From Lachnospiraceae bacterium (lineage in GTDB: Bacteria; Bacillota_A; Clostridia; Lachnospirales; Lachnospiraceae), in the NCBI GenBank assembly GCA_017430765.1, contig JAFRMI010000026.1, positions 1 through 31,121 on the forward strand: a stretch of DNA of 31,121 bases, in the 5' to 3' direction. The notes under the pieces are model-generated. The model was not told where the DNA came from. It ran no database searches and saw only the letters and a program-made list of their open reading frames with translations. Positions 25,448 through 31,121 of the stretch are shown one piece after another (position 1 is the stretch's first letter; each line of letters starts with the position of its first letter). Both the position numbers and the translations under genes were made by a program.

Positions 25448-25474
25448 AGACAGCGGCATATGCCGCTGTCTTTT
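25448..25474 (+). terminator. Terminator of the XRE-purO-purH operon
   Basis: Perfect 12-bp arms (AGACAGCGGCAT at 25448-25459, ATGCCGCTGTCT at 25460-25471) followed by TTT. An in-frame ATG within the right arm extends the next gene's frame upstream but is not its start. Confidence 0.9.
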
Positions 25475-25544
25475 GGCATTTTTCTGCCAAATCTGATTCC
25501 AGGACGGCCGCGATTGTCAGATGTGCTGAAAATGCGGCGGGCAT

Positions 25545-25573
25545 TTGACAGGGGTGAAAAAGAGGAATACTAT
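25545..25573 (+). promoter_or_regulatory. Promoter of the nitroreductase-like gene
   Basis: TTGACA (25545-25550), 17-bp spacer, TACTAT (25568-25573). The +1 would be at about 25580, the A of the start codon. Confidence 0.65.
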
Positions 25574-25579
25574 TCTAGT

Positions 25580-26368
25580 ATGAATCTGTACGAAGCAATA
25601 TATCTGAGAAGATCTGTAAGAGAGTTCAGGATGGAACCGATCAGCGATGACATCCTTAGGAAGGTGCGGGAATTTTATCTCCGGATCGAACCTCTCTTTC
25701 CCGGAATCGAGACGGAGATCGGGATCACGGAGAATCCGGAGGGGAACCGTGTATTAAAAGGATTTTTCGGGATAATGGCTCCTTACTATCTCTCGATTTA
25801 TTCAGAGGAGCGCGACAAGGCCGAGATGAATGCCGGCTTTATCATGGAACAGATCAGTCTCTTTATGCTGACACTCGGACTTGGCAGCTGTTTCCTGGGG
25901 GGCACGTCCATTAAGAAGATGCCGAAAACCCGGGGAAACAAAAGTTTCGTCATCCTAATGGCATTCGGCCTTCCGAAGGACAGACTGACAAGAAGATCTG
26001 CGGAAGCCAGGCGTCTGTCGGTAAAGGATCTTTGTATATTTAAAAATCCCCCGACTAGATGGATGACGGAGGTAATCGAGGCGGCCAGACTTGCTCCTTC
26101 CGCCCTCAACAGGCAGCCATGGAGGTTCGTGGTTCTCGGAAACCGCATTCATATTTTTATGAAGAAGTATACCATCGACCGGCCGAGACCATTGGACGAA
26201 TTTAATTTCGGGATCATGTTTTCCCATATCTGGATCGCATCCGAAGAGCTGTGGCTCGATGTGGATCTGATCCGTCTGGAGGATATCAGCCAGAAGAGTT
26301 TCCGCACGAATCAGTATGTGCTGAGCGCAGTGGTGAAGGACGACATGGACCACACGAATTTGCAGTGA
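25580..26368 (+). CDS. Nitroreductase-fold protein (TM1586-type)
   Basis: A 262-residue protein of the putative TM1586-type nitroreductase family: two related halves of the FMN-dependent fold in one chain. MNLYEAIYLRRSVREFRMEPI and MEQISLFMLTLGLGSCFLGG mark the first half; EVIEAARLAPSALNRQPWRFVV resembles the FMN/substrate region of the second. Substrate unknown. The open frame runs back to 25460 but that part includes the preceding terminator; ATG 25580 fits both the family start and the promoter. The nearest AGAGGA is about 13 nt upstream, too far, so translation may be leaderless. Confidence 0.8.
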   Translation: MNLYEAIYLRRSVREFRMEPISDDILRKVREFYLRIEPLFPGIETEIGITENPEGNRVLKGFFGIMAPYYLSIYSEERDKAEMNAGFIMEQISLFMLTLGLGSCFLGGTSIKKMPKTRGNKSFVILMAFGLPKDRLTRRSAEARRLSVKDLCIFKNPPTRWMTEVIEAARLAPSALNRQPWRFVVLGNRIHIFMKKYTIDRPRPLDEFNFGIMFSHIWIASEELWLDVDLIRLEDISQKSFRTNQYVLSAVVKDDMDHTNLQ

Positions 26369-26443
26369 GTGTGTCAGAATACACAAAATCCTGTGGTTCT
26401 GCAACCGATTTCACGCTGTTTTTCATAAAAACCAAAAAGGCGG

Positions 26444-26472
26444 TTGACACTTTGGGCGGATGATTGTATAAT
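26444..26472 (+). promoter_or_regulatory. Consensus promoter of tRNA-Gly
   Basis: Perfect TTGACA (26444-26449), 17-bp spacer, perfect TATAAT (26467-26472), 39 bp before the tRNA. Confidence 0.92.
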
Positions 26473-26511
26473 TCTTTTTGTTCGAGAGAACAGCAATTTC
26501 ATATTGCTAAT

Positions 26512-26583
26512 GCGCGAGTGGCTCAGCGGTGGAGCACCACCTTGCCAAGGTGGGGGTCGCGGGTTCGATCCCCGTCTCGCGCT
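26512..26583 (+). tRNA. tRNA-Gly (anticodon GCC)
   Basis: A 72-nt cloverleaf: acceptor GCGCGAG/CTCGCGC, D-stem GCTC/GAGC, anticodon stem CCACC/GGTGG with loop TTGCCAA (GCC at 26544-26546), five-base variable loop, T-arm GCGGG-TTCGATC-CCCGT, discriminator T. CCA is not encoded. It is a lone tRNA gene with its own consensus promoter. Confidence 0.97.
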
Positions 26584-26640
26584 CGAGGGAGGGTTCCGGA
26601 TTTGCCTTTTAGGTGGGTTCGGGGCTTTTCTTTTTATGCG

Positions 26641-26759
26641 CAGGGACGCGTAAGGAATATTTTCGGCATGCGCCGAACGCGTCCCGCGCGACGAGCCGTA
26701 GGCTTCCCTCCGGCTCGATAGAAAACCAGGGACGCGTAAGGTGAATTTTCGACTATCGA
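26641..26759. repeat. Palindromic repeat cluster downstream of tRNA-Gly
   Basis: CAGGGACGCGTAAGG occurs at 26641-26655 and 26727-26741, each followed by a similar ATTTTCG segment. Three stem-loops lie in series: GGGACGCG/CGCGTCCC enclosing TTCGGC-ATGC-GCCGAA (26643-26685); CGAGCCG/CGGCTCG (26692-26717); and TCGATAG(A)AAA with TTTTCGACTATCGA (26714-26759), which covers the second 15-bp copy and the ybaK stop codon. Looks like a small repetitive extragenic element; no open reading frame is supported. Confidence 0.65.
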
Positions 26760-27232
26760 ACGAGATCCGCGTATTCCGCATTTGCGGCACGGAGAAAATC
26801 TTCCGGAGCGAGTCGGATCTGGCTCCCAACTCGCCCGCCGCTGATATAGATTTCTTTTTGCGCTTCGGCCTGCGAGTCAATGCGCGTCACAAACTGCTTT
26901 TTCATGCCAATTGCTGTACAACCCCCGCGAATGTATCCGGTGAGGGGCATCAGTTCCTTCATATGAATCATCTGGACAGACTTGACGCCGACAGAGCGGG
27001 CGCATTTCTTAAGATCCAGCTCCGCATCCACAGGGATGACAAAGACATAATGCTGCCTGTCCGAACCGGCTGTGACGAGCGTTTTAAACACCTGTTCGTG
27101 CGGCAGCTGCAGTTTGTCGGCGACATCTGCCCCGTCAGTAAATTCATCACATTCATATTCGGTATGAGTATAAGGGATATGCATCCGGTCAAGGATACGC
27201 ATAGCGTTGGTTTTGACTTCCTTTTTTGCCAT
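26753..27232 (-). CDS. ybaK: YbaK/EbsC-type Cys-tRNA deacylase
   Basis: Hydrolyses mischarged Cys-tRNA(Pro), an editing function in trans for prolyl-tRNA synthetase. The 159-residue protein has the family motifs HTEYECDEFTDGADVADKL, VFKTLVTAGSDRQHYVFVIPVDAELDLKKCA with the key lysine in FKTLV, GYIRGGCTAIGMKKQFVTRID and the closing ISGGRVGSQIRLAPEDFL. The start is ATG 27232 after AGGAGA; the long open frame upstream covers the promoter and is not used. The stop lies in a repeat hairpin. Confidence 0.92.
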   Translation of the reverse strand: MAKKEVKTNAMRILDRMHIPYTHTEYECDEFTDGADVADKLQLPHEQVFKTLVTAGSDRQHYVFVIPVDAELDLKKCARSVGVKSVQMIHMKELMPLTGYIRGGCTAIGMKKQFVTRIDSQAEAQKEIYISGGRVGSQIRLAPEDFLRAANAEYADLVR

Positions 27233-27355
27233 GTCAGATCTCCTCTTTTTCTCTTTACACTTCATGTCGTTCATCTGTTTCAGAATACCGCATTCTTCCG
27301 ACCAGATAAAGGGATTTATTTGAACTTTTACATTCACGCAGCGACGCGTACTTTT

Positions 27356-27382
27356 ATCATACCTTCGATATCTGACTTGCAA
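27356..27382 (-). promoter_or_regulatory. Possible promoter of ybaK
   Basis: On the minus strand TATGAT (27361-27356) with TTGCAA 15 bp or TTTGCA 16 bp upstream. The leader would be about 115 nt. Spacing is a little short. Confidence 0.4.
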
Positions 27383-27384
27383 AT

Positions 27385-27433
27385 TAAAAAACAACCGTTA
27401 CACCAAAAACACGAACAGTATCTGGTGTAACGG
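27385..27433 (-). terminator. Terminator of the UroD-fold methyltransferase gene
   Basis: CCGTTACACC (27395-27404) pairs perfectly with GGTGTAACGG (27424-27433) over a 19-nt loop; read on the minus strand the hairpin is followed by TTGTTTTTTAATTT. It lies 41 bp after the stop codon. Confidence 0.75.
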
Positions 27434-27474
27434 CAGCTTTTATAAGAATTATGCGGAATTGGCCTTATGCGAGG

Positions 27475-28485
27475 TCAGTTTGCGGCGTAATATTCATCAA
27501 CCGCCTCAAAAAATGCATCGATATTCTCCCAGGGTGACATCGGCGGGATGTCGCAGCCGGATGAAATGATAAAATTCGGATATTTTGCACAGGCCTCCAT
27601 GATTCTCTTCGTTTCGGCCTTGACGGATTCCGGTGTTCCGTTTCGTAAAACGCCGGCGGGATCCACATTTCCCATGACAAGGATGTTTTCCGGTACAAGG
27701 GGGACCATGTCAGCCATTTGAATCGCATTGCCGAAATGAAGAATCCGGCAGCCGTTTGTTTTGATCGAGTTGATCTGCTGAATGGTTGCATTTCCGCAGT
27801 TATGATAGCCGATCAGGAATTCATCGGTCTGGCACGCTTCCACAATCTTATTCATATATTCTGAAGAGAATTCCTCCGCCAATCCGGGTGAGAGAAGACC
27901 GGCGAGGGGCTCCGCAATGAGAACGCCGTCAGCGCCGACCGCTTTGTAGGCGTTGCAGTATTTGATAATAAAATCTGTAACTTTCTCCAGAACCGTATGG
28001 ACCATATCCGGCTCTTCGAAGCAGTACACCATCGCTTCTGTTACGTCCATCAGCCTGCCCGCGAGAGAGAAGGGACCGATTGCACCGGCGAATACGGGAC
28101 GGTCCGTGATCAGTTTCTTGGCTTTCTCAATCGCGTCGATATAGATCTGCGTGCGGCCCGCGCCGATTTCCGGAACTTCCAGGGCATCTGCTTCTTCCTC
28201 TTCAGAAATAATGCTGCCGACTACCGTAGGGACTTCGTCGTCGGATACATGAATCGTGGATCCGAACGCTTCCGCTTCTAAAGAGAGATCCATCATACTG
28301 ACGGACGCGAGCGCATTCGGCGTGGAATCGGCAACGATCTTCATGGCTTCCGCCTGCAGGTCAGAGGAGTTGATCAGCTCTTTCACCGTAATGCCCATCT
28401 TCTGGATCGCCGGGAAAGAGAGAATCAGGAACCCCTTTTTCTGCTCCTGTGCCAGCGCATCATCGACCCATTTCATCATGTTCAT
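27475..28485 (-). CDS. UroD-fold cobalamin methyltransferase (MtaA/CmuA-like)
   Basis: A 336-residue member of the uroporphyrinogen decarboxylase superfamily. The zinc-type triad of the methyltransferase branch is visible: His228 and Cys230 in IGYHNCGNAT and Cys311 in SSGCDIPPMSP, as in MtaA/MtbA, rather than the UroD active site. It should move a methyl group to or from a corrinoid protein; substrate unknown. The start is ATG 28485, 8 nt after GGAGG; the ATG at 28500 overlaps that site. It diverges from a PocR/AraC regulator, with a corrinoid protein gene nearby on the other strand, so it belongs to a demethylation locus rather than heme synthesis. Confidence 0.88.
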   Translation of the reverse strand: MNMMKWVDDALAQEQKKGFLILSFPAIQKMGITVKELINSSDLQAEAMKIVADSTPNALASVSMMDLSLEAEAFGSTIHVSDDEVPTVVGSIISEEEEADALEVPEIGAGRTQIYIDAIEKAKKLITDRPVFAGAIGPFSLAGRLMDVTEAMVYCFEEPDMVHTVLEKVTDFIIKYCNAYKAVGADGVLIAEPLAGLLSPGLAEEFSSEYMNKIVEACQTDEFLIGYHNCGNATIQQINSIKTNGCRILHFGNAIQMADMVPLVPENILVMGNVDPAGVLRNGTPESVKAETKRIMEACAKYPNFIISSGCDIPPMSPWENIDAFFEAVDEYYAAN

Positions 28486-28547
28486 AACACAAACCTCCAT
28501 TGTTTAATTCCGAGCTGCTGTCGGAAAGACGCTGCTTTGAAAGATAG

Positions 28548-28607
28548 TTGTAATTTAACAGGTTTTATCATAAAATTATGCTATTGAAAACAGGATTTTT
28601 TGTAATT
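28548..28607. promoter_or_regulatory. Direct repeats in the divergent methyltransferase/regulator gap
   Basis: AACAGGTTTT (28558-28567) and AACAGGATTT (28589-28598) are 31 bp apart, three helical turns; TTGTAATT occurs at 28548-28555 and 28600-28607, flanking them. Direct repeats in helical phase are typical AraC-family sites. A TATGAT-like -10 for the minus gene lies between them (about 28570-28575) with a poor -35. Confidence 0.45.
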
Positions 28608-28660
28608 ATTTTACTAATAACACGTAACCTCTGCGATTGATGGATCCTTATCTGTAAATT

Positions 28661-29926
28661 ATGGAACATTTTATCTATTCAGTGATGGAAAAAAAGAGGC
28701 TGAAGGAACTGCTGGAGGCCTTTTATTCTACCGTTCATATATCGATCCAACTGATGGACCAGGACGGAACGGAACTGCTGTATTATGGTGCGAAACAGAA
28801 TTACTGCCGGCATTTTATCAGCCGTATAGGCAGCCGCGGCATGACGTGCAGTCAGATCCACGCCGAGGCAGGCCGGCGTGCGGTTTCGATCGGAGAAACC
28901 TACATATTTTCCTGCCATTCCAATTTAGATCATATCGTACTCCCTTTGCTTAATGGGGAGAACTTATATGGCTCCGTGGTCGTGGGCCCTTTCCTTATGA
29001 TGCCTCCGGACTCCACACTCGTCCTTGATCTTGGACACCGCTACAAGGAATTCTCTCTTGAGGACCTGATGGATCTTTACGACGATGCTTTCGACATTCC
29101 CGTGATCGAACCCGAGCAGGTGACGCAGGTGAGCCGTCTTCTTTATTATCTGTTCGCAAGCTTTTTGATTGACGCGAGGGAGAGGTTTATCATTAACAGC
29201 ATGAAGCTGACCCAGCAGGCACGGATCAGCGAGGCAATCCAGATGTTTAAGCAGGAGGAGCGGGCTGAACAGGGCAGCTACCCTGTAGAGATGGAACAGA
29301 AGCTGATCAATATGGTCAAGGCGGGGAATCTGGATGAGTCCCGGGAACTGCTGAACAGCATCCTCGGGTATGTATTTCTGTATTCCGGAAATAATCTGGA
29401 GACGATCAAGAACCGGGTGGTTGAGCTGTGCTCCCTTCTGTCCCGCGCCATCATCGAGAGCGGGGCGCCGACAGACCTGGTCTTCAAGATCAACAATGAT
29501 CTCCTGAAGCGCCTCCCGGAATACACAAGCCTGGAGGATATCTGCTATTCGGCCAATGAGATTCTGCAGGAATTTGTAGAGAGTGCGTTTCCCAATGCAG
29601 GCCGCGAAGGCGCCCGTGATATTCGTGAGGCTTTGAGCTATATTTCCGGTCATTACTCGGAACCGATCACCTTGCAGGACGCAGCGGACAAAGTGCACCT
29701 GAGCACGGCCTATTTTTCAAGAAGGTTTCGCGATGTGTGCGGTGTTACTTTTAAGGAATACCTCACCAATGTCCGCGTAGAGGAAGCAAAGAGGCTCCTT
29801 AGGAATACCGATTACTCTCTGCTCGACATCGCCATTGCCACGGGGTTTGACAATCAAAGCTATTTTACGAAAGTATTCCGGAAGTACACGGGGCTTACGC
29901 CGAAACAATTCCGGTCAATGATATAG
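28661..29926 (+). CDS. AraC-family regulator with PocR sensor domain
   Basis: A 421-residue transcription regulator. Residues about 10-175 form a PocR ligand-binding domain with three cysteines at 49, 63 and 85 (QNYCRHF, GMTCSQIHAEAG, FSCHSNLDH); a helical linker follows (about 180-320), then the AraC double helix-turn-helix at about 325-421 (ITLQDAADKVHLSTAYFSRRF and SLLDIAIATGFDNQSYFTKVFRKYTGLTPKQFR). PocR-domain regulators often sit with corrinoid or diol catabolism genes. It probably activates the divergent methyltransferase gene. The ATG at 28661 has no evident Shine-Dalgarno; a second ATG at 28685 is no better. Confidence 0.9.
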   Translation: MEHFIYSVMEKKRLKELLEAFYSTVHISIQLMDQDGTELLYYGAKQNYCRHFISRIGSRGMTCSQIHAEAGRRAVSIGETYIFSCHSNLDHIVLPLLNGENLYGSVVVGPFLMMPPDSTLVLDLGHRYKEFSLEDLMDLYDDAFDIPVIEPEQVTQVSRLLYYLFASFLIDARERFIINSMKLTQQARISEAIQMFKQEERAEQGSYPVEMEQKLINMVKAGNLDESRELLNSILGYVFLYSGNNLETIKNRVVELCSLLSRAIIESGAPTDLVFKINNDLLKRLPEYTSLEDICYSANEILQEFVESAFPNAGREGARDIREALSYISGHYSEPITLQDAADKVHLSTAYFSRRFRDVCGVTFKEYLTNVRVEEAKRLLRNTDYSLLDIAIATGFDNQSYFTKVFRKYTGLTPKQFRSMI

Positions 29927-29970
29927 AATCCGCTTGCGGTTTTTGCTGATGAACAGGTTAGGAGGACGTG

Positions 29971-30648
29971 ATGGAAGGCACTGTTTTATCGACACTCTTC
30001 ACACCGGCTTTGAAAGCGCTGGAAGAAAAATACCGGGTCGATGAAGAACTTCACGATGAGTTTTCGGATATTTACAGCGCCTGTGTGCGGATTGGCCGCC
30101 CGAAAGCAGTCTATGTCATGAAGGAAGTCCGGCAGGATCAAACGGTGACATATATAGGAGAAGAGGCATTTGAAAGCAGGGTTATGTACCGGAATTTTAA
30201 GAATGCGGAGATTCGGCGTGCTTTTGTTTATGCCGTAACCTGCGGCCGGGAACTGTATGAGCTTGCTGCTAAAACGGAAGATCCGCTTGAGAGATGGTGG
30301 ATCGACACATTTTCGCAGGACGCCATGCGGGCTGCTGATTCTATGATGACGGAGACTTTGAATCGGACTTACGGGCTGGGACATACCGCGCGCATGAACC
30401 CCGGTTCTCTCCCTGATTTTCCGATCACCTGCCAGGCTGGCCTCTTTCGGCTGCTGAGAGAGGAGACACAGGCGATCGGCCTTGAACTGACAGCCACGTT
30501 TTTAATGCTCCCTTATAAATCAGTCTCCGGGATTATCTATGAGACGGACACGGCATTTGAGAACTGCATGCTCTGTCCGCGCAAAAACTGCCCAACAAGA
30601 AGGGCTGCCTTTAGACCTGAGATGATGGAGGACTATATACCGGAGTAA
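29971..30648 (+). CDS. MetH activation-domain-like protein
   Basis: A 225-residue protein like the stand-alone vitamin B12-dependent methionine-synthase activation domain proteins found in corrinoid methyltransferase loci. Visible blocks: AFVYAVTCGREL, DAMRAADSMMTETLN, MNPGSLPDFPITCQAGLF and FLMLPYKSVSGI, followed by a C-terminal cysteine cluster Cys199, Cys202, Cys207 (ENCMLCPRKNCPTRRA). By analogy it may help reactivate oxidised corrinoid with SAM, but this is inference. ATG 29971 lies 5 nt after AGGAGG; the adjacent GTG is too close. It follows the regulator by 44 bp and is probably cotranscribed. Confidence 0.75.
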   Translation: MEGTVLSTLFTPALKALEEKYRVDEELHDEFSDIYSACVRIGRPKAVYVMKEVRQDQTVTYIGEEAFESRVMYRNFKNAEIRRAFVYAVTCGRELYELAAKTEDPLERWWIDTFSQDAMRAADSMMTETLNRTYGLGHTARMNPGSLPDFPITCQAGLFRLLREETQAIGLELTATFLMLPYKSVSGIIYETDTAFENCMLCPRKNCPTRRAAFRPEMMEDYIPE

Positions 30649-30897
30649 TTTTGCGGGCAGAGGCAGTGCTGCATTTCCCGAAACGTGTTCAGGAAGACTC
30701 CGCAGCTGCGGGGAACATGCCGATCCTTTTCTGATCTGCCGTGGCCATTCGGAACAGGTCTTCAGATGAACAGCAAATTATTACCAAAAATTGGGCTGTT
30801 TGTTGGATTATTCCTTCTGATAATTCCTATAATAGACTTAAAGGTAAACGTAAGGTTTCAAGACGGGCACTATACCGGAGAGGAAGGAGAAAGCAGA
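30649..30897 (+). promoter_or_regulatory. Gap before the corrinoid protein gene, with a possible promoter
   Basis: No gene is supported. A perfect TATAAT lies at 30828-30833; TTGGAT at 30803-30808 gives a long 19-bp spacer, so the promoter may need an activator. A hairpin (TGTTC...GAACA around CCGCAGCTGCGG, about 30689-30717) lies upstream without a T-run. Confidence 0.4.
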
Positions 30898-31121
30898 ATG
30901 AGTACGTTGACGGACATTTCGGAGGCAATGCAGAGAGGACGTTCCAAGCAGATCAAAAAACTGGTTCCGCAGGCACTGGAAGAGGGAATCTCCGCGAAAG
31001 AGATTCTTCAGGACGGACTGCTCGCGGGCATGGAGGTTGTCGGCCGGCGCTTTAAAGCGAATGAGATCTTTGTTCCGGAGGTACTTGTTGCGGCGAGAGC
31101 GATGAATACCGGTGCGGAACT
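30898..31121 (+). CDS. Corrinoid (B12-binding) methyltransferase protein, 3' end outside window
   Basis: The first 74 residues of a small corrinoid protein of the MtaC/MtbC type. What is seen is the helical cap domain: TLTDISEAMQRGRSKQIKKL, ALEEGISAKEILQDGLLAGMEVVGRRFKANEIFVPEVLVAARAMNTG, which ends just before the expected Rossmann domain with the cobalt-ligating DxHxxG histidine, outside the window. It carries the methyl group between methyltransferases. ATG 30898 follows AAGGAGA. With the UroD-fold enzyme, the activation protein and the regulator it completes the core of a corrinoid methyl-transfer locus; a substrate-specific methyltransferase is expected downstream. Confidence 0.92.
   Translation, partial: MSTLTDISEAMQRGRSKQIKKLVPQALEEGISAKEILQDGLLAGMEVVGRRFKANEIFVPEVLVAARAMNTGAE

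Noticed and set aside
24293..25459. 388-codon open frame on minus opposite purH
   Set aside because: Shadow of the transformylase gene; no family resemblance and no suitable start context.
25460..25579. Upstream start of the nitroreductase-like gene at 25460
   Set aside because: That ATG is in the right arm of the purH terminator, before the gene's own promoter.
27475..28485. True uroporphyrinogen decarboxylase (hemE)
   Set aside because: The His/Cys/Cys zinc-type triad and the corrinoid neighbours fit the methyltransferase branch; heme genes are absent.
30649..30897. Cobalamin riboswitch before the corrinoid protein gene
   Set aside because: CAGGAAGACTCC loosely recalls the B12 box, but the GCCACTG motif and the expected stem order are missing.

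Overview
The window looks like core chromosome from a Gram-positive anaerobe of the class Clostridia, most likely Lachnospiraceae or a close relative. The evidence is CodY, HrcA/CIRCE control of groESL, RNase J, the ireB-ruvX-yrzB block, a ThiI without a rhodanese domain, a purine pathway ending split into PurO-type and AICAR-transformylase proteins, strong Shine-Dalgarno sites and frequent TTG starts. G+C is above half by eye. No phage, insertion sequence with transposase, or CRISPR array is visible.

Layout. 1-2761: 3' end of dnaK, dnaJ and prmA. 2888-6346: truA (minus) diverges from a cysteine desulfurase gene followed by thiI. 6377-8093: an HPr-like gene (minus) diverges from mtaB. 8206-14002: ireB, ruvX, yrzB, rnjA, a ylbF-family gene, a short mltG-like gene, trmR and a U32 gene (trhP), all on plus. 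13999-16603: dprA and comM on minus, converging on trhP. 16885-20009: topA and codY. 20144-22196: groES-groEL behind a strong promoter and a CIRCE operator. 22204-22464: two copies of a structured repeat. 22517-26368: a membrane protein, a small XRE regulator coupled to purO and purH, and a nitroreductase-like gene. 26444-26759: tRNA-Gly(GCC) and a cluster of palindromic repeats. 26753-27232: ybaK (minus). 27475-31121: an accessory corrinoid methyl-transfer locus, with a UroD-fold methyltransferase (minus) divergent from a PocR/AraC regulator, then a MetH-activation-like protein and a corrinoid protein cut by the window edge.

How the genes work together. Protein folding (DnaK/J, GroES/L), tRNA maturation (TruA, cysteine desulfurase-ThiI, MtaB, TrmR-TrhP, YbaK), RNA turnover (RNase J, YlbF family), DNA handling (RuvX, DprA, ComM, TopA) and nutrient sensing (CodY) are the housekeeping themes. 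The last 4 kb is the metabolic accessory part and probably demethylates an unidentified methylated substrate through a corrinoid protein.

The most unusual sequence-level signals are: a compact four-way-junction repeat after groEL; an intergenic element of about 75 bp shared by the truA/desulfurase and comM/topA regions; a short ireB leader with competing hairpins; two genes whose promoters place the start codon at the transcript 5' end; and stacked palindromes after the tRNA. Functions of these are inference only.
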